The notes below the pieces were generated by a model. The model was not told where the DNA came from, ran no database searches, and worked only from the letters and a program-made list of their open reading frames with translations. A stretch of DNA of 20,640 bases from PRO6 sp049646625 (GTDB lineage Bacteria; Pseudomonadota; Alphaproteobacteria; Rhizobiales; Xanthobacteraceae): NCBI GenBank assembly GCA_049646625.1, contig JBARWE010000183.1, positions 1-20,640 on the forward strand. The letters are read 5' to 3'. This document shows, in pieces, positions 8,909-15,526 of this stretch (positions are counted from its first letter, which is position 1; each line of letters begins with the position of its first letter). Made by a program: the position numbers and the translations under genes.

Positions 8909-8944
8909 AAGACGTGGATGCCCGCGACGAGCGCGGGCATGACG
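8909..8944. repeat. Palindromic repeat, copy C, between groES and groEL
   Basis: This is copy A in inverted orientation. The stem is ATGCCCGCG (8918-8926) and CGCGGGCAT (8932-8940) with a 5-base loop, flanked by AAGACGTGG and GACG. Its AAGACGTGGAT (8909-8919) is the exact reverse complement of ATCCACGTCTT at the end of copy B (8880-8890), so B and C together can fold into one branched structure of about 120 bases. Confidence 0.8.
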
Positions 8945-8958
8945 GTGGAAGGCGCGGT

Positions 8959-9267
8959 TTAGCTCAGCACGCCCATGATGTCGGACTCCTTCATGATCAG
9001 GAGTTCCTCGCCGTCGAGCTTGATCTCGGTGCCCGACCACTTGCCGAACAGCACCTTGTCGCCGACCTTGAGGTCGATCGGGGTCAGCTTGCCGGCCTCG
9101 TCGCGCCCGCCGGGGCCAACGGCGACCACCTGGCCCTGCGACGGCTTCTCCTGAGCGGTGTCGGGAATGATGATGCCGCCCTTGGTCTTTTCCTCGGCGC
9201 TGAGCCGCTTGACCACGACACGGTCGTGAAGCGGGCGAAATTTCGACTTGGACTCCGACTTGGACAT
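8959..9267 (-). CDS. groES: Co-chaperonin GroES (Hsp10)
   Basis: A 102-residue GroES with the family start F-R-P-L-H-D-R-V-V-V, the mobile-loop and following region (E-E-K-T-K-G-G-I-I-I-P-D-T-A-Q-E-K-P-S-Q-G), the strand V-G-D-K-V-L-F-G-K-W-S-G-T, and the end E-S-D-I-M-G-V-L. It caps the GroEL ring. The N-terminus carries a serine/lysine extension, MSKSESKSK, before the usual K-F-R-P; no internal start codon allows a shorter form, so the extension looks real. It is the first gene of the groESL operon and is preceded by about 130 bases of untranslated leader containing the CIRCE operator. Confidence 0.98.
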   Translation of the reverse strand: MSKSESKSKFRPLHDRVVVKRLSAEEKTKGGIIIPDTAQEKPSQGQVVAVGPGGRDEAGKLTPIDLKVGDKVLFGKWSGTEIKLDGEELLIMKESDIMGVLS

Positions 9268-9364
9268 GGGGTTTCCTTGCTTACCGTTGGGTCGTCACGA
9301 GGGCTTGCGAAACTTAAGGACACGCGGCATGAGGGCCGCTGCCGTCCGGGCGATGGCGACGACG

Positions 9365-9391
9365 TTGGCAGTCGCGCCACGAGAGTGCTAA
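9365..9391. promoter_or_regulatory. CIRCE operator (HrcA site) upstream of groES
   Basis: On the plus strand TTGGCAGTC (9365-9373), nine spacer bases, then GAGTGCTAA (9383-9391). The second arm is the exact CIRCE consensus; the first matches TTAGCACTC in 7 of 9 bases. The position just downstream of the predicted groES transcription start is the classical one for HrcA repression. hrcA itself is not in the window. Confidence 0.85.
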
Positions 9392-9400
9392 AGCGGCCCG

Positions 9401-9429
9401 GAGATATGGTGTGGGGCCGGCGCTGTCAA
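9401..9429 (-). promoter_or_regulatory. groESL promoter
   Basis: On the minus strand a perfect TTGACA (9429-9424) and TATCTC (9406-9401) are separated by 17 bases. The same stretch read with a one-base shift, CTTGAC and CCATAT, also fits the heat-shock sigma factor (RpoH) pattern of alphaproteobacteria. Initiation would fall near 9394, placing CIRCE at the start of the transcript. Confidence 0.65.
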
Positions 9430-9451
9430 GCAGCCCCTCGTCGGCAGCCTC

Positions 9452-9481
9452 TTAAAATCACCGTAAGGCCGATGCTATAGG
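9452..9481 (+). promoter_or_regulatory. Possible promoter for the lipoprotein gene
   Basis: TTAAAA (9452-9457), an 18-base spacer and TATAGG (9476-9481) form a weak sigma-70-like pair facing the lipoprotein gene, with a leader near 95 bases. It lies back to back with the groESL promoter in the gap 9268-9582. The rest of that gap holds the CIRCE site and the groES leader, with no other structure that I can see. Confidence 0.35.
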
Positions 9482-9582
9482 GGATGGTCCCGTGCCGGCT
9501 TTGTCGTCTGCCGGGCCTGGCGGTTGGCGCTTGCCAGCCGCTCGATTGCGGTCCAGATTTGTTGCCAAGGGGAAATCTGCCT

Positions 9583-10122
9583 ATGCTCAGCTCGATCTCG
9601 TCAGCGCTCCCGCGCTTCGTTCCATGCGTCGCGCGGGTTCGGGCGCTATCAGGGGTTGTGGCCCTCGGCGCATTGCTCGGCGCCTGCACCACCACCTTTG
9701 GTCCCGGCGGCCAGCCGCCGGTCGCCGAGAGTCAACCGGCGGTCGAGCCTGAAATTCCGGCGACGGTGCGCGCCGACGAACTGGTCGGAAGCTGGGGCCT
9801 TGCCTCCTACACCAAGCCGGACGACCGCCGCCGCACCGAGGCCGCCGCGAAAACGCAGTGCCGCAACCCGTATGTAATCGGTGCCGGCCGTGACGGCGGC
9901 GTGGTCATGCATCTGGCCGACCAGGCCACGCCGGAGGAACTGCGGCTGAAGGGCAGCACCAGCGGCAAGAACTATATCGGCCCGGCCGGCCCCGCCGGCG
10001 GCGAGCAGGATCGCGAGATCGTTTCATTCGACGGGCGCGTGTTGGTGACGCGGTTCATCGACCGCGATGCCGCGAGCCGCTATGGAACGATGGTTTATGT
10101 CCGTTGCGCGCCAAAGCCCTGA
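9583..10122 (+). CDS. Small predicted lipoprotein of unknown function
   Basis: The start is set at the ATG at 9583, which follows AAGGGGAAA; a longer frame to 9484 puts an unlikely leader before the signal. The 179-residue product has a charged N-terminus, a hydrophobic stretch (L-S-G-V-V-A-L-G-A-L-L-G-A) and the lipobox L-G-A-C with lipid-acceptor C35. A Pro-rich linker (P-G-G-Q-P-P-V-A...) leads to a folded part that starts with E-L-V-G-S-W-G-L-A-S-Y, reminiscent of small beta-barrel inhibitors or lipocalin-like domains, and ends with V-Y-V-R-C. I cannot assign a function. It is probably anchored to the outer membrane. It is divergent from groES and lies 93 bases before the MFS gene. Confidence 0.83.
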   Translation: MLSSISSALPRFVPCVARVRALSGVVALGALLGACTTTFGPGGQPPVAESQPAVEPEIPATVRADELVGSWGLASYTKPDDRRRTEAAAKTQCRNPYVIGAGRDGGVVMHLADQATPEELRLKGSTSGKNYIGPAGPAGGEQDREIVSFDGRVLVTRFIDRDAASRYGTMVYVRCAPKP

Positions 10123-10215
10123 GCCGGCCTCCGACAGCGCCAGTCTGCCGAGTGACGACGCCGACCCTCCTGATGTTGGTCCTTCCGCGACGGCCTTCGC
10201 CGGGAGCTTGAGCGT

Positions 10216-11421
10216 GTGGCGGGTGCCGTGACGGCGCTGACAAGCTATCTGCTCGGGCCGGGGCGCGCGGTGGCGGTGCTGGCGTTGACGCAGATCCTTG
10301 CCTGGGGCGGACTGATCTATTCGCCGGTCCTGATCCTGCCGCATCTCGGCGCCGAGCGTGGCTGGTCGCTGGCGTTCTGCATGGCCGGCTTCTCGCTGGC
10401 GCTCGTCACCTCCGGGCTGGTGGCGCCGCGCCTGTGCGGCCTGATCGACAAGCGGGGTGGCCATGCGGTGATGGCGCCCGGCGCACTGGTCGGCGCTGCC
10501 GGCTTTGCGGCACTCAGCGTTGCCGCGCATCCGCTCGCTTATTTCGCCTGCTGGCTGCTGATCGGGGTGGCGATGTCCACCACGCTCTACGATGCCGCCT
10601 TCACCTCGCTTGGCCGCATTTTCGGCGCTTCGGCGCGGCGGCAGATTATCTTCGTGACCTTCGCCGGCGGCTTCGCCTCGACGGTCGGCTGGCCGGCCGT
10701 GCATCTGTTGATCGAATGGCTCGGCTGGCGCGGCACCTATCTGGCGCTGGCCGCGGTGTTTGCTTTGGTCATCGCGCCGCTGCACGCTTTCGCCCTGCCG
10801 CGCATCGCCGCGCCCTTGGCCCCGCCGGTGAAGAGCGCCGACGGGGTGCGGCCGGACCCTGCAAGAGTCTCGCCGGCCGGCACCATCTTCATCTTGATGG
10901 CGGCGGGCTTCGCGCTGCATGCCTTCGTGCTGTCGGGCATGGTCGCCAACCTGCTGGTGATGCTGGAGCGCGGCGGCATCGACCCGACCACCGTGGTGAT
11001 CATCGGCGCGCTGTTCGGGCCGTCACAGGTGGTGGCGCGGCTCGGCGACTTCATCTTCGCCGGCCGCACCGATCCGTTGTGGGTGGCGCGGTTCGCGATC
11101 GCGCTGATGGTGGCGGCGTTCCTGCTGATGACGGCGGCCGGCATCAGCGTGCCGTCGGCGGCCTTGTTCTCAATCCTGTTCGGCGGCGCCAACGGCATCG
11201 TCACCATCGCGCGGGGCACGCTGCCGCTGCATATCTTCGGCGCGACGGGCTACGGCCATCTGCTTGGCCGCCTCGCGCGGCCGGCGGCGCTGTTGCAGGC
11301 GGCCGCGCCGTTCGCCTTCGCGACCGCCATCGACGTCATGCCGACGCGCGCGGTGTTCGCCATCGGGCTTGGCTGCGTCGTGGCGTCGCTGGCCTGTTTC
11401 CTCGCGATCAGGAAGCGGTGA
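10216..11421 (+). CDS. Major facilitator superfamily (MFS) transporter
   Basis: A 401-residue, very hydrophobic protein with about 12 membrane segments in two halves. They are linked by a hydrophilic loop near residues 196-218 (P-P-V-K-S-A-D-G-V-R-P-D). The loop between helices 2 and 3 has R-L-C-G-L-I-D-K-R-G-G, matching the MFS motif-A pattern G-x-x-x-D-R/K-x-G. F-T-S-L-G-R-I-F-G and G-R-L-A-R-P-A-A are further conserved spots. The substrate is unknown. The GTG start at 10216 has GGGAG about 10 bases upstream; a GTG at 10228 is an alternative. The stop lies two bases from the end of the thioesterase gene on the other strand, so the two transcripts must overlap. Confidence 0.9.
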   Translation: MAGAVTALTSYLLGPGRAVAVLALTQILAWGGLIYSPVLILPHLGAERGWSLAFCMAGFSLALVTSGLVAPRLCGLIDKRGGHAVMAPGALVGAAGFAALSVAAHPLAYFACWLLIGVAMSTTLYDAAFTSLGRIFGASARRQIIFVTFAGGFASTVGWPAVHLLIEWLGWRGTYLALAAVFALVIAPLHAFALPRIAAPLAPPVKSADGVRPDPARVSPAGTIFILMAAGFALHAFVLSGMVANLLVMLERGGIDPTTVVIIGALFGPSQVVARLGDFIFAGRTDPLWVARFAIALMVAAFLLMTAAGISVPSAALFSILFGGANGIVTIARGTLPLHIFGATGYGHLLGRLARPAALLQAAAPFAFATAIDVMPTRAVFAIGLGCVVASLACFLAIRKR

Positions 11422-11423
11422 GG

Positions 11424-11915
11424 TCAGCCGTTCGGCGCCTCGAACACCAGGCAGGTGGAGGTGCCGTGTGCCAGCAGGCGGCCGCCCGCATCGGTGAGCC
11501 GGCCTTCAGCGTGGCCGACCCGGCGGCCGACATTGAGCGCGCGGCCTTCGGCGCGCACCTCGCCGGTGTCTTTTGTGACCGGCCGCACCAGCGTGATCTT
11601 GAACTCCAGCGTGGTGTAGAGGCTGCCCTGCGGCAGCATCGACTGCACCGCGCAGCCCATCGCCGAATCGAGCAGCGTGGCGGTGAAGCCGCCATGCACG
11701 CTGCCGATCGGATTGTAATGCTGCGGCCCCGGCACCGCCGTGAACACGACGAGGCCCGGCTCGGCCGAGCCGCCGGTCAACCCGACCTGCGCCATCATGG
11801 TGGCGTGCGGCAGCTCGCCCGCAAACATCCGGCGCAGGAAGTCGAGGCCGCTCATCGAGGTCAGCACGTCCTGCGGCGTCAGGCCGAATGAGATCGGCTG
11901 CTCCCGCCCCGTCAT
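11424..11915 (-). CDS. PaaI-family hotdog-fold acyl-CoA thioesterase
   Basis: A 163-residue single hotdog domain. The active-site region is H-Y-N-P-I-G-S-V-H-G-G-F-T-A-T-L-L-D-S-A-M-G, with the H-G-G turn at 74-76 and D83 in the hotdog helix, as in PaaI/YdiI-type thioesterases that cleave acyl- or aryl-CoA to the free acid and CoA. L-E-F-K-I-T-L-V-R-P-V and G-R-R-V-G-H-A-E-G-R are typical later strands. The substrate is unknown. Its ATG (11913-11915) lies three bases after the carA stop, so it is almost certainly transcribed with carA and perhaps translationally coupled. It ends two bases from the convergent MFS gene with no room for a separate terminator. Confidence 0.92.
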   Translation of the reverse strand: MTGREQPISFGLTPQDVLTSMSGLDFLRRMFAGELPHATMMAQVGLTGGSAEPGLVVFTAVPGPQHYNPIGSVHGGFTATLLDSAMGCAVQSMLPQGSLYTTLEFKITLVRPVTKDTGEVRAEGRALNVGRRVGHAEGRLTDAGGRLLAHGTSTCLVFEAPNG

Positions 11916-11918
11916 CGC

Positions 11919-13109
11919 TTATGCCCGCTTGTGCTCGCGCATCAGTTCGGTGAAGCGGCGGAACAGGTAGTGGGAGTCGCGCGGACCCGGCGAGGCTTCG
12001 GGGTGGTACTGCACCGAGAACACCGGCTTGCCGTCGAGCTTCAGCCCGCAATTGGAGCCGTCGAACAGCGAGACGTGGGTTTCGGTGACGCCCTTGGGCA
12101 GGCTTTTGCCGTCGAGCGCGAAACCGTGGTTCATCGAGGTGATCTCGACCTTGCCGGTGGTCTTGTCCTGCACCGGATGGTTGGCGCCATGGTGGCCCTG
12201 ATGCATCTTCACGGTCTGGCCGCCGACGGCAAGCCCGAGCATCTGGTGGCCGAGGCAGATGCCGAAGGTCGGCTTGCCCGACTCGATCAGCTTCCGGATC
12301 ACCGGCACGGCATATTTGCCGGTCTCGGCCGGATCGCCCGGCCCGTTCGACAGAAAGATGCCGTCGGGGTTGAGCGCGAGGATGTCCTCGGCCGAGGCGG
12401 TCGCCGGCACCACCGTCACCTTGTAGCCTTCGCCGGCCAACAGCCGCAGAATATTGCGCTTGATGCCGTAATCGACCGCGACGACGTTGAATTGCGGCGC
12501 CTCCTGGCGGCCGAATCCCTCGCCCCAGCGCCACGGCGTCTCGTCCCAGTCGTAGCGCTGCGCTGCCGTCACCATCGGCACCAGGTCCATGCCGACCAGG
12601 CCCGGCCATTCGCGCGCCTTGCGGGCCAGCGCCGCGCGGTCGAACACGCCGTCGGCGGCATGGGCGATCACCGCGTTCGGCGTGCCCTGGCTGCGGATGC
12701 AGGCGGTGAGCGCACGGGTATCGACGCCGCTCATGCCGACGATGCCGCGCGCCTTGAGCCAGCGATCGAGATGGCGCGTGGCGCGGTAGTTCGACGGCTC
12801 GGTGACGGCGGCGCGCAGGATCACGCCGCGGGTGCCCGGCGTCGCTGCCATGTTCACCGTCTCGATATCTTCGTCGTTGGCGCCGACATTGCCGATATGC
12901 GGGAAGGTAAAGGTGACGAGCTGCCCGGCATAGGAGGGATCTGTCAGGATTTCCTCATAGCCGGTCATGGCGGTGTTGAAGCAGACCTCGCCGACCGCAT
13001 CGCCTTCGGCGCCGAGGCCGGCGCCCTCCAGCACGGTTCCGTCGGCCAGCACGAGCAGCGCGGTCGGCTTGAAATCCGGCCAGCGCGAAGAATTGTCTGA
13101 GGTTGTCAT
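11919..13109 (-). CDS. carA: Carbamoyl-phosphate synthase small subunit (glutaminase)
   Basis: A 396-residue CarA of normal length. The N-terminal domain carries E-V-C-F-N-T-A-M-T-G-Y-E-E-I-L-T-D-P-S-Y, the family signature. The class I glutamine amidotransferase domain has G-I-C-L-G-H-Q with nucleophile C285, plus H369 and E371 in Q-Y-H-P-E-A-S-P-G-P, and S-N-G-P-G-D-P near 254. It hydrolyses glutamine and passes ammonia to CarB for carbamoyl phosphate, feeding pyrimidine and arginine synthesis. carB is not in the window. AAGGA lies before the ATG at 13107-13109. The thioesterase gene follows after 3 bases. The 147-base gap upstream is shared with a divergent acyl-CoA ligase gene; I saw no clear operator or attenuator in it. 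Confidence 0.98.
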   Translation of the reverse strand: MTTSDNSSRWPDFKPTALLVLADGTVLEGAGLGAEGDAVGEVCFNTAMTGYEEILTDPSYAGQLVTFTFPHIGNVGANDEDIETVNMAATPGTRGVILRAAVTEPSNYRATRHLDRWLKARGIVGMSGVDTRALTACIRSQGTPNAVIAHAADGVFDRAALARKAREWPGLVGMDLVPMVTAAQRYDWDETPWRWGEGFGRQEAPQFNVVAVDYGIKRNILRLLAGEGYKVTVVPATASAEDILALNPDGIFLSNGPGDPAETGKYAVPVIRKLIESGKPTFGICLGHQMLGLAVGGQTVKMHQGHHGANHPVQDKTTGKVEITSMNHGFALDGKSLPKGVTETHVSLFDGSNCGLKLDGKPVFSVQYHPEASPGPRDSHYLFRRFTELMREHKRA

Positions 13110-13184
13110 AAAGCCATTCCTTAGCGCCGTTGCTGCGCCGCGTCAAAGGCTGATCGGGGCCAATTCACCGGCATATCCCATGAT

Positions 13185-13212
13185 TTGACAGGGCTGGCGC
13201 GGCCGGTACCCT
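13185..13212 (+). promoter_or_regulatory. Possible promoter for the acyl-CoA ligase gene
   Basis: A perfect TTGACA (13185-13190), 16 bases, then TACCCT (13207-13212), which is 3 of 6 for the -10. The predicted leader is about 38 bases, A-rich, and ends in the strong ribosome site AGGGAGG before the ATG at 13257. Spacing and position are reasonable but the -10 is weak. Confidence 0.35.
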
Positions 13213-13256
13213 GACCCGATAAAAAAGCGGCAAAAAGCAAAAAGGGAGGCGCGACC

Positions 13257-14822
13257 ATGGACCAGCTTTATACCGGCGGCACCGCCGGCAGCCTGATCAT
13301 CGGTGCGGTGACGCGCTTCGCCGACCGCCCGGCGCTCGGCGACGGCACGACGTTCTGGAGCTACCGGGAACTCGGCGAGGCGATGGCGCGCTTCATTGCC
13401 GCCTTCAAGGCGGCCGGCCTGAAGCGCGGCGACGCGCTGTCGATCCTCGCCGGCAATCGCGCCGAGAGCTGGGCGGCGATGTGCGCCGGGCTGGTCATGG
13501 GCTTGCGCTACACGCCGCTGCACCCGATGGCGGCCGAGGACGACCACGCTTTCATCGTGGAGGACGCCGAGATCGACGCGCTGATCGTCGATGCGGACAA
13601 ATTCGCCGCGCGCGGCCGTGCCATCAAGGCGCGCGTGCCGGGGCTGAAGCACCTGATGGCGTTCGGCGAAGCGGAGGGCGCGCTCGACATTCTCGCCGCC
13701 GCTCGCGCCGCGACGCCGGCGCCGCTCAAGGACGAGGGCGCGGCCGGGGACGTCGCCTGGCTCGCCTATACCGGCGGCACCACCGGCCGCTCCAAGGGCG
13801 TGATGCTGCCGCACCGCGCCATGCTGGCGATGACGCTGTTGCTGTTCGCCGACTGGGACTGGCCGGCCGACATCCGCTATCTCGCCGCGACCCCGGTCAG
13901 CCATGCCGCCGGCGTCACCATCTATCCGGTGATGCTGCGCGGCGGCTACACCCGCCTGACGCAAGGCTTTGACGCCGAGACGTTCTGCCGCGTTTGCGCC
14001 GACGAAAAGATCACTGCGACATTCCTGGTGCCGACGCTGATCTATGCGCTGATCGACGCGCACGAACTGCGCGCGCGCTTTGACCTGTCCTCGCTCGACA
14101 TGATCATCTACGGCGCGGCGCCGATGTCGCCGGACCGGCTGCGCGAGGCAATCGCCATCTTCGGCAACGTGTTCGTGCAGCTCTACGGCCAGACCGAGGC
14201 GCCGCAATGCATCACCTCGCTGCGCAAGGCCGACCATGATCTTTCGCGCCCCGAGCGGCTCGGCTCGTGCGGACGGCCAAGCCCGCTGGTCGATGTCAAG
14301 CTGTTCGACAGCGAGATGCGCGAGGTGGCGGTCGGCGAGCCGGGCGAAATCTGCGTGCGCGGGCCGTTGGTGATGGATGGCTACTGGAAGCGTCCCGACG
14401 CCAATGCGGAGGCGCTGCGCGGCGGCTGGCTGCACACCGGCGACGTCGCGGTGGCCGATGCCGAGGGCTATCTCTACATCGTCGATCGCACCAAGGACAT
14501 GATCATCTCCGGCGGCTTCAATATCTATCCGCGCGAGGTCGAGGACGCGCTGATGGCGCACCCGGCGGTCGCCTCGGCGGCGGTGATCGGCGTGCCCGAC
14601 CCGAAATGGGGCGAGGCGGTGAAGGCCTTCGTCGTACTGAAGGACGGCGCGGCAGTCGCGGTGGCCGAATTGCAGGCGCATGTGAAGGCGCGGCGCGGTG
14701 CGCCGTGGTCGCCGAAGACGATCGACGTCGTCGCCGACATTCCCGTCACCGGGCTTGGCAAGATCGACCGCAAGGCGTTGCGCGCGCCCTATTGGGAGGG
14801 CCGCGTGCGCGGCGTTGCGTAA
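13257..14822 (+). CDS. AMP-forming acyl-CoA ligase (FadD/class I adenylate-forming type)
   Basis: A 521-residue enzyme with the full motif set of the family: P-loop Y-T-G-G-T-T-G-R-S-K-G (171-181), Y-G-Q-T-E (310-314), H-T-G-D (393-396), hinge region D-R-T-K-D-M-I-I-S-G-G-F-N-I-Y-P (410-425) and catalytic lysine K502 in G-L-G-K-I-D-R-K. It should activate a carboxylic acid with ATP and form the CoA thioester in the cytoplasm. The substrate (fatty, aromatic or other) is not readable. The ATG at 13257 follows AGGGAGG. It is divergent from carA and co-directional with the YqeY-like gene 77 bases downstream. Confidence 0.93.
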   Translation: MDQLYTGGTAGSLIIGAVTRFADRPALGDGTTFWSYRELGEAMARFIAAFKAAGLKRGDALSILAGNRAESWAAMCAGLVMGLRYTPLHPMAAEDDHAFIVEDAEIDALIVDADKFAARGRAIKARVPGLKHLMAFGEAEGALDILAAARAATPAPLKDEGAAGDVAWLAYTGGTTGRSKGVMLPHRAMLAMTLLLFADWDWPADIRYLAATPVSHAAGVTIYPVMLRGGYTRLTQGFDAETFCRVCADEKITATFLVPTLIYALIDAHELRARFDLSSLDMIIYGAAPMSPDRLREAIAIFGNVFVQLYGQTEAPQCITSLRKADHDLSRPERLGSCGRPSPLVDVKLFDSEMREVAVGEPGEICVRGPLVMDGYWKRPDANAEALRGGWLHTGDVAVADAEGYLYIVDRTKDMIISGGFNIYPREVEDALMAHPAVASAAVIGVPDPKWGEAVKAFVVLKDGAAVAVAELQAHVKARRGAPWSPKTIDVVADIPVTGLGKIDRKALRAPYWEGRVRGVA

Positions 14823-14899
14823 GCGGGGCGGGAGGTGCAAAAGCAACGGCGCAACAGCCCGCCATGGGACCGGAACGATCCGGCAGAGGAGTTCGAACG

Positions 14900-15355
14900 A
14901 TGCTGCGCGACGATATCAACGCTCATGTGAAAGAGGCCATGAAGGCCAGGGACGAGCGCCGGCTCTCGACGCTGCGGATGATCAACTCCACCCTCAAGAA
15001 CGCCGACATCGAGGCGCGCGGGCAGGGCAAGCCGCCGCTCGGCGACGCCGAGGTGCTGGCACTGTTGCAGAAGATGATCAAGCAGCGGCAGGAGTCGGTC
15101 GCGCTCTACGAGAAGGGCGGACGCGCCGAGCTGGCGGCGCAGGAACAGGCGGAGATCGCCGTGATCGAGGGCTACCTGCCGCAACAGATGTCGGACGAGG
15201 AGGTGAAGGCGGCGATCGCCGCGGCCATCGCCGGGACCGGCGCCGGCGGCATGAAGGACATGGGCAAGGTGATCGGCGTGCTGCGTGGCCAGTACGCCGG
15301 CCGGATGGATTTCGGCAAGGCCAGCGCGCTGGTGAAGGCGGCGCTGGCGGGATGA
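14900..15355 (+). CDS. GatB/YqeY domain protein
   Basis: A 151-residue protein starting with M-L-R-D-D-I-N-A-H-V-K-E-A-M-K-A-R-D and containing L-S-T-L-R-M-I-N-S-T-L-K-N-A-D-I-E, E-Q-A-E-I-A-V-I-E-G-Y-L-P-Q-Q-M-S and G-K-V-I-G-V-L-R-G-Q-Y-A-G-R-M-D. These are the hallmarks of the stand-alone YqeY family, related to the C-terminal tRNA-binding part of GatB. The function is not firmly known; a link to tRNA-dependent amidation is inferred from the family. A longer frame starting at 14267 is rejected because it runs inside the ligase gene; the ATG at 14900 has AGAGGAG in front. As I recall, in related genomes this gene sits divergent from carA and before dnaG, which is not the case here. Confidence 0.94.
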   Translation: MLRDDINAHVKEAMKARDERRLSTLRMINSTLKNADIEARGQGKPPLGDAEVLALLQKMIKQRQESVALYEKGGRAELAAQEQAEIAVIEGYLPQQMSDEEVKAAIAAAIAGTGAGGMKDMGKVIGVLRGQYAGRMDFGKASALVKAALAG

Positions 15356-15361
15356 GTTGTC

Positions 15362-15510
15362 CTTAACCTCGCCCCCACTTGCGGGGAGAGGTCGCGAGCT
15401 TTGAGGCGAACGGGTGAGGGGCGTTGTCCGTCGTTCGTCGTGCTTGCCCCTCACCCGAAGGCTTCGCTACGCTTGCCTTCGACCTCTCCCCGCAAGCGGG
15501 GTAAGGTAAG
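15362..15510. repeat. Two-part long inverted repeat (Rhizobiales-type intergenic palindrome)
   Basis: CTTGCGGGGAGAGGTCG (15378-15394) is the exact reverse complement of 15480-15496. Inside it, CGGGTGAGGGGC (15411-15422) is the exact reverse complement of 15446-15457, leaving a loop of about 23 bases. The outer ends (CTTAACC... and ...GGTAAG) also pair imperfectly. Elements of the type CCCTCACCCG...CCTCTCCCCGC are, as I recall, repeated many times in Hyphomicrobiales genomes. It begins 7 bases past the yqeY-like stop and ends 16 bases before the next start. Confidence 0.85.
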
Positions 15511-15526
15511 ACCGGGGATATCCACG

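Noticed and set aside
9268..9364. ROSE-type RNA thermometer in the groES leader
   Set aside because: The conserved element that pairs with the ribosome site in rhizobial ROSE leaders is not visible before the groES start; CIRCE explains the control better.
10024..10920. Minus-strand frame opposite the lipoprotein and MFS genes
   Set aside because: Composition (His, Gln, Arg rich) is typical of a shadow frame; the plus-strand genes have a lipobox and membrane helices.
11931..13100. Plus-strand frame opposite carA
   Set aside because: CarA is certain from its catalytic motifs; the opposite frame is a shadow.
13143..14846. 567-residue minus-strand frame opposite the acyl-CoA ligase
   Set aside because: Shadow of a gene with complete adenylate-forming motifs and a strong ribosome site.
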